From the NCBI RefSeq assembly GCF_036226925.1, contig NZ_CP109031.1:1674001-1738000 (forward strand): a stretch of 64,000 nucleotides of DNA. The letters are read 5' to 3'. Source of the stretch: Streptomyces sp. NBC_00659. Lineage in GTDB: Bacteria > Actinomycetota > Actinomycetes > Streptomycetales > Streptomycetaceae. The notes beneath the pieces were generated by a model. It ran no database searches. It worked only from the letters and a program-made list of their open reading frames with translations, and was not told the DNA's origin. Position 1 is the stretch's first letter, and each line of letters begins with the position of its first letter. This document shows, piece after piece, positions 35,379-44,281 of this stretch. The position numbers were made by a program, and so were the translations under genes.

Positions 35379-35726
35379 TTGTGGTTTCTCCGCTCTCTGT
35401 CCGGGGACCGTTTCGACGCGCGCCGCGCGTGACCGCCGTGAACTGCCACTTGCAGCAATCGGAATTACCGTCACAATCGGTATTGATACCTCTTTCTGGT
35501 CGACATCCAGCGCTGATGTGGACCGACCAGCGGGAGTCGACGGCCGTGTCGCCCATGGCCGCCGTGCCGGGGCGGGGGACCGACAGGCCGGATCCGGAAG
35601 GTGCCACATGCGTCGAGTCAACGCCCCTGCCGGCCGCGGCGGGAGGACGGCCGGCCCCTTCGAGCAGTCGGCGTTCCGCGTCTTGAGAGCCGTCGTGGGA
35701 ACACGGGTTCCCCGGGAGACCTCTTC
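35379..35726. other. Divergent promoter region with a 12-bp palindrome
   Basis: It lies between the phosphoesterase and the polymerase-like gene. The central part is AT-richer than its surroundings and contains the perfect palindrome GGTATTGATACC at 35479-35490, a possible operator. No gene seen. Confidence 0.5.
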
Positions 35727-37559
35727 ATGGGCAAGCTCCAGACGCTGACAGGCGGGCGCGTGGCGTCCTTCACCAACGCCGTGGCCCGGCGGCCCGGTGC
35801 CGCCGCCGGGGAGCGGCGCCCCTCCGACCGGACCACCGCGCTCCAGTGGGCGACACGCCTGATCCTTCCCTCGGCCCTCGCCCTCTGGCTGCTGTCCCTG
35901 CGCCACGTGGATCTCGCCGGAATGCGCGACTACGGTCTGCTGCAGGTGCTGCCGGTGCTCTTCTGGGTCGCCGTCGGCCTGCTCACCCTCGGCTTCTGCC
36001 TGGCACTGACCGGCCGGCGAACCGGCGGTGGATGGTTCGCGGGATACGTCCTGGGTCTGATCGCGGTCATCCACGCGACCCCCACACTGCTCTACCCGAC
36101 ACTGCGCTACAGCTGGGCGTGGAAACACGTGGCGGTCGTCGACGCGGTGATCCGCCACCACGGCGAGGTACCCAACGCGGACAAGCTCGCCATCTACAAC
36201 CAGTGGCCCGGATTCTTCGACCTCAACGCGTTCTTCCTGCAGGCCACCGGTCTGCATTCGGCGCTGGGCTACGCGACGTGGACCCCGCCCGTGTTCAACG
36301 CCGTGCTGCTCGCTCCTCTGCTGCTGTTCTTCCGGACGGTGACGCGTGACCGCCGGCTGATCTGGGGGGCGGCATGGGTCTACTACTCGTGCTCCTGGGT
36401 GGGGCAGGACTACTTCGCCCCCCAGGCCTTCGCGTTCCTGCTCTTCGTGACGATGATCGCCCTGGTCATGGGGCAGTTGCCCACCTCGACGCTGTACCGG
36501 ACGGGCGACACACGCGCCGGCCGATGGCCCGTCGGCCGCTTCGTGGCGGTCATGGTGATCGCGGCCGTCATCATCTCCTCGCACCCTCTGACACCGTTCA
36601 TGCTGGTCAGCGCACTGGTGGCGCTGTCGCTCCCGCGGCGCAACCGGCGGGTCGTCCTGCCCGTCCTGGCCGGCACGGTGGTACTGGCCGTGCTCTGGGA
36701 CGCCACCGTCGCCCGCCCCTACCTCTCGGAAAACCTGAGCGACTTCCTGAACTCCCTGCTGAAACCCGACACCAACGTCGTCTCCGGGCTGGCCGCCCTC
36801 GGCGCCGCGGCCCCGGGTCAGATCGTGGTGTCCTGGGTCGACCGGGGCCTGTCCGCCGCGGTCTTCGTTCTGGCGGCCGTCGCCTTCGTGGCCCACCGCT
36901 GGGTCCGCCGCACCGGCCTGCCGCTGCTCGTCGTGGCTCCGCTGCCGCTGCTGGCGGCGAACGCCTACGGCGGAGAGATGATCTTTCGCGCCTATCTGTT
37001 CGCCCTGCCCGCGGCCTCGCTCCTGATCGCCGTCCTCCTTCTCGAGCGGAGCAGACGTCCGCGCGTTCAGATGCTGGCCGCCTTTCCGCTGATGCTCGCC
37101 CTGCTCGGGGGACTCATGTTCGGCTACTACGGCAAGGAGTCGGCGAACTACTTCACGAAGGACGAGGTGGCGGCCGGCCGCTTCGTCGCGGCCACCGCTC
37201 CTCCCGGGTCCACCGTCGTCTCCCTGACGTCGGCCGTGCCCGGCCTGTACCTGCGGTACGACGAGAACCCCCAGGTGCAGTTGGACGCGCAGGACATCGA
37301 CGACCGGCGGCGCCTGGTGAACGATCCGGTGAAGGGCCTGGAGGGATTCATCCAGCGGGCCAGCCCGCAGCAGCCCGCCTACATCATCCTGAGCCGGGCT
37401 CAGGCCGCCGACCTCTACCAGAGGGGGATCCTGCCCGGCGGTACCGTGCAGCGCCTGGACTCGGCCCTGTCGAAGACCCCGAGTTACATCCCCGTCTACC
37501 GGAGCAAGGACGCGGTGGTCTACCGGTATCAGGGCGCGAGGAACCGAGCCGGGCCGTGA
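35727..37559 (+). CDS. Polytopic membrane protein, polymerase or lipid-linked glycosyltransferase-like
   Basis: 610 residues. ATG at 35727 with GGGAG upstream; the longer frame lacks a ribosome site. There are about twelve transmembrane helices (for example ALALWLLSLRH, LPVLFWVAVGLLTLGFCL, FVAVMVIAAVIISSHPLTPFMLVSALVAL) with a large second loop KHVAVVDAVIRHHGEVPNADKLAIYNQWPGFFDLNAF. The C-terminal 120 residues are soluble and outside the helices. The layout resembles GT-C-fold glycosyltransferases or polysaccharide polymerases using polyprenyl-phosphate donors, but no exact family signature was recognised. Its stop overlaps the next gene (GTGA). Confidence 0.72.
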   Translation: MGKLQTLTGGRVASFTNAVARRPGAAAGERRPSDRTTALQWATRLILPSALALWLLSLRHVDLAGMRDYGLLQVLPVLFWVAVGLLTLGFCLALTGRRTGGGWFAGYVLGLIAVIHATPTLLYPTLRYSWAWKHVAVVDAVIRHHGEVPNADKLAIYNQWPGFFDLNAFFLQATGLHSALGYATWTPPVFNAVLLAPLLLFFRTVTRDRRLIWGAAWVYYSCSWVGQDYFAPQAFAFLLFVTMIALVMGQLPTSTLYRTGDTRAGRWPVGRFVAVMVIAAVIISSHPLTPFMLVSALVALSLPRRNRRVVLPVLAGTVVLAVLWDATVARPYLSENLSDFLNSLLKPDTNVVSGLAALGAAAPGQIVVSWVDRGLSAAVFVLAAVAFVAHRWVRRTGLPLLVVAPLPLLAANAYGGEMIFRAYLFALPAASLLIAVLLLERSRRPRVQMLAAFPLMLALLGGLMFGYYGKESANYFTKDEVAAGRFVAATAPPGSTVVSLTSAVPGLYLRYDENPQVQLDAQDIDDRRRLVNDPVKGLEGFIQRASPQQPAYIILSRAQAADLYQRGILPGGTVQRLDSALSKTPSYIPVYRSKDAVVYRYQGARNRAGP

Positions 37560-37984
37560 CCTCCCTGCGCTGGGGACTCGCGCTGTCCGGCTGGGTGGCC
37601 CTGGCCGTGGTCACCTTCCTGCCGGACGCCCTGGTCCTGCGTGCCACGGTGACAACGGCGTTCCTGCTCGTCTGTCCCGGCCTGGCGGCCTCGCGGTGGG
37701 CCCGGCCGGGCGTCCGGCGTCTCACGGACCGCACCGCGGTTCTGGAGACGGGCGTCCTGGCCCTGGTGCTCAGCCTGTCGATGGCGGTGCTCGTCGTGGA
37801 GCCCCTGTTCCTCGGTGGCGCGTTCACCGTCACCCGGGCGCTGCTCGCACTCGCCGCCGTCACCTCCGTCCTGGCCCTGCCGCCCCGGCCCGGCGGAGCC
37901 CGGCGCCAGACGCCGCGGAGCGCCCCGGACCCGGGCCCGCCGACGACCGACAGCGGCCGATCCGGGCCGCCGACCTCCGAGTGA
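37556..37984 (+). CDS. Small membrane protein of unknown function
   Basis: 142 residues, starting at GTG 37556 inside the stop of the polymerase-like gene, which indicates coupling. Three or four hydrophobic helices (WGLALSGWVALAVVTFLPDALVL, TTAFLLVCPGLAASRW, ETGVLALVLSLSMAVLVVEPLFL, ALLALAAVTSVLAL) are followed by a Pro/Arg-rich tail. It resembles the N-terminal helices of some multi-pass envelope proteins but no family is recognised. The coupling suggests a partner of the polymerase-like protein. Confidence 0.7.
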   Translation: MTSLRWGLALSGWVALAVVTFLPDALVLRATVTTAFLLVCPGLAASRWARPGVRRLTDRTAVLETGVLALVLSLSMAVLVVEPLFLGGAFTVTRALLALAAVTSVLALPPRPGGARRQTPRSAPDPGPPTTDSGRSGPPTSE

Positions 37985-38125
37985 GAAGCCGCGGCGGCCT
38001 CGCCGAGGTGCCGCTGACGTCCAGGTGAGGGCTTCGCGGCGGTCCCACCCGCCCGGAACACCCTCTCCGCCGCGGCCTGCCCGGCCGGGGCTGATCCGAG
38101 TCGCCCGGAGAACTCCACCGCTCGC

Positions 38126-38184
38126 TTGACGTCGCTCACAAATCGGGTAAAGGTGTAGATATACGTCGTAAACATATGCCGTAT
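38126..38184 (+). promoter_or_regulatory. Conserved upstream element of the GT operon
   Basis: TTGACG at 38126 is followed 34 bases later (start to start) by TATACGTCGTAAACATAT (38160-38177). The same pair, TTGACC and TATACGTCGTAAATATAC with the identical 34-base offset, occurs before the epimerase gene at 48143-48194. ATACG (38161-38165) and CGTAT (38180-38184) also form an inverted repeat here. The spacing is too long for an ordinary sigma-70 promoter made of these two boxes, so the second box may be an activator site or part of an alternative promoter. Confidence 0.65.
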
Positions 38185-38202
38185 GGGCGCACTCGGAGAT
38201 GC

Positions 38203-38970
38203 ATGATCATGTACAACGACACGATCACCGGTAACGAGCGTGAAGCCGGGGCACAGGCCACCGTCAGCCTGGTCGTCCCCGCCCTCAACGAGGCGCGCAA
38301 CATCGCATGGGTCTTCGAACAGATCCCGGCGTGTGTGGACGAGGTCATCCTCGTCGACGGCAACTCCACCGACGCCACCGTCCCGATGGCACAGCACTGC
38401 CTGCCGACCGTCCGCAACGTGCGGCAGAACGGCCCCGGCAAGGGAAACGCGCTGCGTACCGGCTTCCTCGAGGCCAAGGGGGACTACGTGGTCATGATGG
38501 ACGCCGACGGCAGCATGTCACCGGCGGAGATCCCCCACTTCGTGCACTTCCTCGACCACGGCTACGACTTCGTCAAGGGCTCGAGGTTCGTCGCCGGCGG
38601 TGGTTCGCTCGACATCACCCCCATCCGCAAGATGGGCAACCGTGTGCTCCTGCTCGCCGCCAACCGGCTGTACGACGCCTGCCTGACCGATCTGTGCTAC
38701 GGCTACTGCGCCTTCCGGCGCAGCTTCCTCGACCAGCTGGACCTGCACGCCGCCGGCTTCGAGATCGAGGCAGAGATGATCGTGCACGCGCTGCGCTCCG
38801 GTCTGCGCATCGCCGAGGTCCCCAGCCTGGAACTGCCCCGGCGCAGCGGCTGCTCGAACCTCCACGCCATATCCGACGGGCGCCGGGTGCTGCGCACCCT
38901 GTTCTCGGAACGGCCGGGCGCCCGGTCCCCCGCCGCGCGACCCACGCGACCCGCGCGGAGCACATCGTGA
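38203..38970 (+). CDS. GT2 glycosyltransferase, dolichol-phosphate-sugar synthase-like
   Basis: 255 residues. ATG at 38203 has GGAG four bases upstream; 38209 is an alternative. The GT-A fold is clear: VSLVVPALNEARNIAWVFEQIP, EVILVDGNSTDATV, GPGKGNALRTGFLEAKGDYVVMMDADGSMSP with the metal-binding DAD, and FVKGSRFVAGGGSLDITPIRKMGN. These match the DPM/DPG-synthase-like branch that moves a sugar from a nucleotide to polyprenyl phosphate at the inner membrane face. It is the first gene of a five-gene overlapping operon (to 43414) and carries the conserved upstream element. Confidence 0.88.
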   Translation: MIMYNDTITGNEREAGAQATVSLVVPALNEARNIAWVFEQIPACVDEVILVDGNSTDATVPMAQHCLPTVRNVRQNGPGKGNALRTGFLEAKGDYVVMMDADGSMSPAEIPHFVHFLDHGYDFVKGSRFVAGGGSLDITPIRKMGNRVLLLAANRLYDACLTDLCYGYCAFRRSFLDQLDLHAAGFEIEAEMIVHALRSGLRIAEVPSLELPRRSGCSNLHAISDGRRVLRTLFSERPGARSPAARPTRPARSTS

Positions 38971-40241
38971 GTTCCGCCCCGGTCCGCTCCCCCCTCGTCC
39001 GGCCCCCGATGCCGGTGGTCGACATCGACCTGGCCCGTCCGGCCGAGTTCCGGCTGCCCGGTGACCGGGGACCCGCCCGACCACGAGGACAGGCCCGGGC
39101 GCTCGTACGCCTGCACGGCCGTCCCCTGGGCATGGTCAGCGCCGCGGACGCCTCGGGACCCGAGGGCCTGTGGCAGGCGCTGGCCGACACCGCTCACCTG
39201 GAACTTGCCGGGCAGCTCGCCCTGCACCGTGCCATGGACCGGACCGGACCCTCGGACGGTGGCGTCCGGCGCCACACAGTCCGGCAGGCACCCGTCATCA
39301 GCGTGATCGTGGCCACGCGTGACCGTCCGGAGAAGCTGCGGCACTGCCTGCACTCGCTGCTGCGCTCGGCCTATCCCGAGTTCGAGATCATCGTGGTCGA
39401 CAACGCCCCCGCGGACGACACGGCCGAAATCCTGGTCCGCTCGGAGTTCACCGGACGGGTCCACTACGTCCGCGAACCCGTCGCCGGGCTGGCCCGCGCC
39501 CACAACCTCGGGCTCGGCCGGGCGCGCGGATCGCTCGTCGCCTTCACCGACGACGACACGCTCGTCGACCCCGGATGGCTTTCGGCGGTGGCCGAGACGT
39601 TCGCACACGACACACGGATCGGCTGTGTCACCGGGCTGATCGTGCCCGCCGAACTGGAGACCCAGGCCCAGACCGCCCTCGAACATCAGGGCGGATTCGC
39701 GAAAGGGTACGCGCCGCGCACCTGGTCCCTGTTCGATCCGCCGGCGGACCCACTGTTCCCGTTCACCGCCGGGCGCTTCGGCTCGGGCGCCAACATGGCG
39801 TTCCGTACCACCGCGCTCCGCGCCCTGGGCGGCTTCGACACGGCGACCGGTGCCGGGACCCCCGGCCGGGGCGGTGACGACCTGCTCGCCTTCTTCGAGA
39901 TCCTGACGGCCGGTCACACACTCGCCTACCAGCCGAACGCCATCGTCTGGCACTGTCATCACCGCACGATGGACGCCGTGGCCGCACAGGCCTTCGGCTA
40001 CGGCGCCGGCCTCGGCGCCTATCTCACCGGCGCGCTGCTGAGCGACCCGCGCCGGCTGCCCGCCCTGCTACGACGGCTGCCCCGCGGCATCCGCTACGCC
40101 ATGACCCGATCACGCGACCGCGGCGCCGATCCCGAGGCCGACTGGTCCCGGCACCTGGCGCTTCTCGAAATGCGGGGGATGGTCTACGGCCCCTGCGGCT
40201 ATCTCCGCGGACGCCTCACCGGCGCCGGCCCCGGAACCTGA
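38967..40241 (+). CDS. GT2 family glycosyltransferase with N-terminal extension
   Basis: 424 residues from GTG 38967, overlapping the previous stop. About 100 N-terminal residues without recognised domain precede a GT-A domain: VISVIVATRDRPEKLRHCLHSLLRSAYPEFEIIVVDNAPADD, GLARAHNLGLGRARGSLVAFTDDDTLVDPGWL with the metal-binding DDD, and FGSGANMAFRTTALRALGGFDTATGAGTPGRGGDDLLAFFEIL, a typical acceptor-site block with the base GGDD. It probably adds one sugar to the growing lipid-linked unit. Confidence 0.88.
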   Translation: MSSAPVRSPLVRPPMPVVDIDLARPAEFRLPGDRGPARPRGQARALVRLHGRPLGMVSAADASGPEGLWQALADTAHLELAGQLALHRAMDRTGPSDGGVRRHTVRQAPVISVIVATRDRPEKLRHCLHSLLRSAYPEFEIIVVDNAPADDTAEILVRSEFTGRVHYVREPVAGLARAHNLGLGRARGSLVAFTDDDTLVDPGWLSAVAETFAHDTRIGCVTGLIVPAELETQAQTALEHQGGFAKGYAPRTWSLFDPPADPLFPFTAGRFGSGANMAFRTTALRALGGFDTATGAGTPGRGGDDLLAFFEILTAGHTLAYQPNAIVWHCHHRTMDAVAAQAFGYGAGLGAYLTGALLSDPRRLPALLRRLPRGIRYAMTRSRDRGADPEADWSRHLALLEMRGMVYGPCGYLRGRLTGAGPGT

Positions 40242-40302
40242 TGACGAGGTGAGCAGCTTGTACACCCGTCGGGTGACCGAATCGGCAGCAGGAGGCGCCG
40301 AC

Positions 40303-41598
40303 ATGCGACGACGGCCCCTGGGCATGCTGCGCGCCGGTGTCGCCGCCGCGCTCCCGGGTGAGCCCGTCCTCCGCACGGGACACGTCCTCGCGGTCAGCTC
40401 CCTCGTCAACGCGGGCCTCGGCTTCTTCTTCTGGACCTTCGCGACGCACTGGTACGACGAGCGGACCGTGGGCCTGAGCTACTCGGCGCTCTCCGCGTCC
40501 CTCCTCCTCACGGGCATCGGGCAGCTCAACCTGAACGACTTCCTCGTGCGGTTCGTGCCGACCGCCGGCCGCCGCACCCGCCGTCTGGTCCTCACCTGCT
40601 ACGCGGCGAGCACGTCCTTCAGCGTGGTGGTGGCCGTGGTGTTCCTCGCGCTGGTGCCGGTGGTCGAACCGGGGCTCGGCTTCCTGCTGACACCGGTCAC
40701 CGCGACCTGCTTCGTGGTGGCGACCGCCGGCTACGCCGTCTTCGTCCTGCAGGACGGCGCGCTCACCGCGGTCCGCATGCCGGGCTGGGTCGTGGGCGAG
40801 AACCTGATCTTCGCCGTCGCGAAGATGCTGCTGCTCGCTCTGGGCGCCGCTCTGGGCTTCTTCTCCGGGATACTGCTGTCGTGGGCGGGAGCTCTCGTGG
40901 TCTCGCTGGTCGTGGCCAACTACATCCTGATGAGCCGAGGCATCCCCCGGCACGAGCGGGCGACGACGACCGCGCCGCCGCCGCCCCGCATGTTCGGGTA
41001 CGCCGCGGCCGACTGGGCCGGCTCCCTGTTCCGGACCGCCGGCTACACCCTGGTCCCGCTGATCGTGCTGAACACCTGCGGTGCCGAGCAGAGCGCCTAC
41101 TACTCGGTCGCCTGGGGCGTCGCGTACGTGCCCTACCTGATCGCCCGCAACATGGGAACGTCACTGCTCGCGGAGTCCGTGCGCGGGCCCGGACGACTCG
41201 TTGAGCATTCCCTGCGCGTCCTGCGTCACTCGGGTCTGCTGCTGGCCGGCGTCACGGTCGTCCTGGTCGCCGCGGCCCCGCAGATCCTGTCGATCTTCGG
41301 TGCCTCGTACGCCGCCGAAGGAACCACGCTGCTGCGGCTGCTGGCCCTGTCCGCGCTGCCGAACCTGCTGCTGAGCGTGGCCATCGACGTGGCCCGCGCG
41401 CGGCGGCGTCTGCGCTGGGCGGTGTGGCTGCAGGTGGCGATGTGCGTCCTGGTGCTCGGGCTCACCCGTCTGCTGCTGCCGGAGTTCGGCGTCGTGGGCG
41501 CGGGCCTCGCCTGGCTCGTCGCGCAATGCCTGATCGCCACGTTCCTGCTCGTGTCCTGGTCCCGCTGGCTCGTCCCCGTCGCTGAAGGGTCATCATGA
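40303..41598 (+). CDS. Wzx-like oligosaccharide flippase (MOP superfamily)
   Basis: 431 residues with about 12 transmembrane helices and charged short loops. ATG at 40303 (MRRRPLGML) has GGAGG seven bases upstream, better than GTG 40249. Typical features are LAVSSLVNAGLGFFFWTFATHWY in helix 1, LSASLLLTGIGQLNLNDFLVRFVPTAGR, and a second half with IVLNTCGAEQSAYYSVAWGVAYVPYLIARNMG and LLRLLALSALPNLLLSVAIDVARARRR. Such proteins flip lipid-linked repeat units to the outside. Its place between glycosyltransferase genes supports that role. Confidence 0.86.
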   Translation: MRRRPLGMLRAGVAAALPGEPVLRTGHVLAVSSLVNAGLGFFFWTFATHWYDERTVGLSYSALSASLLLTGIGQLNLNDFLVRFVPTAGRRTRRLVLTCYAASTSFSVVVAVVFLALVPVVEPGLGFLLTPVTATCFVVATAGYAVFVLQDGALTAVRMPGWVVGENLIFAVAKMLLLALGAALGFFSGILLSWAGALVVSLVVANYILMSRGIPRHERATTTAPPPPRMFGYAAADWAGSLFRTAGYTLVPLIVLNTCGAEQSAYYSVAWGVAYVPYLIARNMGTSLLAESVRGPGRLVEHSLRVLRHSGLLLAGVTVVLVAAAPQILSIFGASYAAEGTTLLRLLALSALPNLLLSVAIDVARARRRLRWAVWLQVAMCVLVLGLTRLLLPEFGVVGAGLAWLVAQCLIATFLLVSWSRWLVPVAEGSS

Positions 41599-42602
41599 AC
41601 AGCGCACTCTCCGCCGAACGCACCGTCCCCACCCTGTCGGTCGTCATCTGCGCCTACACCCTCGACCGCTGGGAGGATCTGCGGGCCGCGATCGGGTCGG
41701 TGCTGGTCCAGGACCCGCCCGCAGACGAGGTCGTGCTGGTGGTCGACCACAACCAGGCCCTCCTGGAGCGCGCCGAACGCGAACTGTCCGGCGTCCATGT
41801 CGTGCCCAACCAGCGGCGCCGCGGTCTGTCGGGGGGCCGCAACACCGGAGTGTCGGTGTCGCGGACCGACGTGGTCGCCTTCCTCGACGACGACGCCACC
41901 GCGGAACCGGGATGGACGGGCCGTCTGCTGGCGCCCTACGGCGACCCCCGCGTGGTGGGCGTCGGCGGGTTCGTCCGGCCGTGGTGGGCGACGGCGCGCC
42001 CCGTGTGGTTCCCCCCTGAATTCGACTGGGTGGTGGGCTGCTCCTACCGGGGACAGCCCCGGCAGGCCGCCCGCGTCCGCAACTTCATCGGCGCCAACAT
42101 GTCCTTCCGCAGAAGCGAACTGCTCGCCGTCGGCGGCTTTCTCGACGCCCTCGGACGCGTGGGCAGCCGTCCGGCGGCGAGCTGCGACGAGACGGACCTG
42201 TGCCTGCGGCTCGCCGCCCGCGACCCGGAGGCCGTCCTGCTGTACGAGCCGGCCGCCGAGATACGGCACCGGGTCCCCGAGTCCCGTACCAGCTGGTCCT
42301 ACTTCCGCAACCGCTGCTACATCGAAGGACTGTCCAAGGCGCTGGTGGCACAGCGCTGCGGCCGCGGGCCGGCCCTGGCCAACGAGCGCGTGTACGTGCG
42401 GTCGACCATCTCGCGGGCCCTCGCCCGCAACGTGACCCGGATCCGGCGACCCGGCTCGCTGCGCACGATCGGGGCGCTGTCCGGGGGTGTGTGCGCGACC
42501 GTCGCCGGTTACCTCGTCGGATCGATCCGGCCGTTGGGCTCCCCGGCCCTCTCCCGGCGTCGCCGCGGAGTGGCGACGCCGACGACGACAGCCCCGTCAT
42601 GA
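41595..42602 (+). CDS. GT2 family glycosyltransferase
   Basis: 335 residues, starting on the ATGA overlap with the flippase stop. GT-A blocks: LSVVICAYTLDRWEDLRAAIGSVL, EVVLVVDHN, GLSGGRNTGVSVSRTDVVAFLDDDATAEPGW with the DDD metal site, and FIGANMSFRRSELLAVGGF ... SCDETDLCLRL as the catalytic-base and acceptor region. The C-terminal 60 residues include a hydrophobic segment (LRTIGALSGGVCATVAGYLVG), so it may sit on the membrane. Sugar specificity cannot be read from sequence. Confidence 0.88.
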   Translation: MNSALSAERTVPTLSVVICAYTLDRWEDLRAAIGSVLVQDPPADEVVLVVDHNQALLERAERELSGVHVVPNQRRRGLSGGRNTGVSVSRTDVVAFLDDDATAEPGWTGRLLAPYGDPRVVGVGGFVRPWWATARPVWFPPEFDWVVGCSYRGQPRQAARVRNFIGANMSFRRSELLAVGGFLDALGRVGSRPAASCDETDLCLRLAARDPEAVLLYEPAAEIRHRVPESRTSWSYFRNRCYIEGLSKALVAQRCGRGPALANERVYVRSTISRALARNVTRIRRPGSLRTIGALSGGVCATVAGYLVGSIRPLGSPALSRRRRGVATPTTTAPS

Positions 42603-43414
42603 GCGTCGTACCCGTCTTCCTGTATCACTCGGTGTCGGACGACTCACCGCCGTGGCTGGCCCCGTTCACGGTGAGTCCACGCACGTTCGCGGAGCACCTG
42701 GACATGATCGCCGACAGCGGACTGCGTGTCGTCCCGTTGCGGCAACTGGTCGCCGCCCTGCTCGGCGGTCCTGCGGTGCCACCTCGGTCCGCGGTGCTGA
42801 CCTTCGACGACGGATACGCGGACTTCGCCTCCACGGTGGCTCCGCTGCTCGCCGCACGGGGACTTCCCTCGACCCTGTACGTGACCACGGGCGCCCTGGG
42901 CGCCGCCGGCCGGCCGTCGGACGGCGGGCCGTTCCCGTCCGTGGCGACGCTCGACTGGACCCAGGTCAGGGAGCTGGACGCGGCCGGGGTCGAGATCGGC
43001 GGACACTCCGTGACGCATCCGCAACTGGACACGTTGCCCCGGACATCGGTGCGGGAGGAGGTGACCGGGTGCAAGCGGCGGATCGAGGACACGCTCGGGC
43101 ACCGTGTCGACGCCTTCGCCTACCCGCACGGCTATTCCAGCCGCGCCGTTCGCGCGCTGGTGCGGGAGGCCGGCTGGACCTCGGCCGCCGCCATCCGCGC
43201 GGACTCGGCCTTCAGTTCGGAAGGGGACGATCCGCTGCGGTTCGCCCGGCTCATGGTCCGGGCCGACACCGGCCGCAGCCGCTTCGCACTCTGGACCGGC
43301 GGCGAGGGGGCACCCGTGGCACCGTTCGCCGAGGGACTGCGGACCAGGGGCTGGCGTGCCTACCGCCGGGCGAGAGCCATGACGGGGCTGCCCTACCGGG
43401 CGATACCCGCCTGA
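42599..43414 (+). CDS. Polysaccharide deacetylase (NodB-homology domain)
   Basis: 271 residues starting on ATGA. NodB motifs are present in order: YHSV near the start, AVLTFDDGYADF with the catalytic base and metal aspartate, GGHSVTHPQLDTL with the metal histidines (H-x3-H), and the AYPHGYSS arginine/tyrosine-type motif. No signal peptide or membrane helix is visible, so it probably acts in the cytoplasm on a precursor, or is exported with a partner. It removes N- or O-acetyl groups from the glycan. It closes the operon. Confidence 0.9.
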   Translation: MSVVPVFLYHSVSDDSPPWLAPFTVSPRTFAEHLDMIADSGLRVVPLRQLVAALLGGPAVPPRSAVLTFDDGYADFASTVAPLLAARGLPSTLYVTTGALGAAGRPSDGGPFPSVATLDWTQVRELDAAGVEIGGHSVTHPQLDTLPRTSVREEVTGCKRRIEDTLGHRVDAFAYPHGYSSRAVRALVREAGWTSAAAIRADSAFSSEGDDPLRFARLMVRADTGRSRFALWTGGEGAPVAPFAEGLRTRGWRAYRRARAMTGLPYRAIPA

Positions 43415-43462
43415 CCCGGCGGGAGGCCAAAGACCCCGAACGCGCCGACCGCTGACGGACCG

Positions 43463-44281
43463 TCAACGCTGCCAGACCCGGACCCAGTCCACGAGCATGC
43501 GCGCCGAGTCGGTGCCCGGCGGCGGGGTGTAGGGGAGGCCGACGGCCAGGTTCAGAATGACTTCCATGGGCACGTGGGGAATGCGCTCGGGGGCGGTCAC
43601 CCGGAACCGTTCGACCCCGTCGACGTACCAGACGAGTCTGTCCTTCTCCCAGAGCAGCCCGAAGAGGTGGTAGCCGTCGGGGAAACCGGACGCGGTGAAG
43701 GTCCCCCGTTCCTTCCTCTCGGCGCCCTCGGCGTTCCTCCAGTGCACGAACATCGACAGCCTGCGCGTGGTGCCGAGGAACTCCATGATGTCGACCTCGG
43801 GCGGGGTGTAGCGGTTCGCGGGCATCATCCAGAACTCCGGTGCCATCCCGCCCTGTTCCGGGATACGGACCGCCGCCTCGAAGTAGCCGTAGGTGAAGGT
43901 CTTCCGGGGCTGGGCGTACCAGTCGTCCCGGCCGGTGGAAATCATGCCGGACACCCAGGGGTAGACCTTTCCGTCGCTGCCGCGGACGGCCCGGCGCTGG
44001 GCGGTGAGGGTCAGTTTCCCTCCGCTCACGGTGGCCTGACCGGGCTGGTACCACTCCAGTTCGTTGTTGGTGCTGATGGTGCAGCCGCGCTCGTTCCAGT
44101 CGTAGCACGTGGTCCAGCGGCCCTTGTCGAGACGCGATCCGTCGAAGTCGTCGCGGAAGACCAGTCGCCAGTCTCCGGGCACCACGGGCCGGGGGACCGC
44201 CGTTCCGGGCGGGGAACCGCAGGCACCGCACGCCACCAGCAACAGCATGAGCACACCGAGCACCGCGCCCCGTGATGTCAT
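43463..44281 (-). CDS. GH16 family glycanase lipoprotein (compact)
   Basis: 272 residues. The signal ends LLLVACGAC, giving a lipobox cysteine. The catalytic signature is E-V-D-I-M-E (Glu162, Asp164, Glu167), with the usual GYFEAAVRIPEQGGMAPEFWMMP before it and FVHWRN, GFPDGYHLFGLLWEKDRLVWYVDGVE after it. GH16 enzymes cut beta-1,3/1,4-glucans or galactans, or act as transglycosylases. ATG 44281 overlaps the stop of the flavoprotein gene upstream. A membrane-tethered glycanase in a glycan gene cluster could set chain length or release the product. Confidence 0.9.
   Translation of the reverse strand: MTSRGAVLGVLMLLLVACGACGSPPGTAVPRPVVPGDWRLVFRDDFDGSRLDKGRWTTCYDWNERGCTISTNNELEWYQPGQATVSGGKLTLTAQRRAVRGSDGKVYPWVSGMISTGRDDWYAQPRKTFTYGYFEAAVRIPEQGGMAPEFWMMPANRYTPPEVDIMEFLGTTRRLSMFVHWRNAEGAERKERGTFTASGFPDGYHLFGLLWEKDRLVWYVDGVERFRVTAPERIPHVPMEVILNLAVGLPYTPPPGTDSARMLVDWVRVWQR

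Noticed and set aside
35379..36896. N-terminal extension of the phosphoesterase frame to 793 residues
   Set aside because: The extension lies opposite the polymerase-like gene, has low-complexity composition and lacks family similarity. The lipoprotein signal near 35378 marks the real start.
38126..38161. Ordinary sigma-70 promoter made of TTGACG and TAGATA
   Set aside because: The spacer would be 24 bases, too long for that class. The conserved pair is reported as a regulatory element without assigning the sigma factor.
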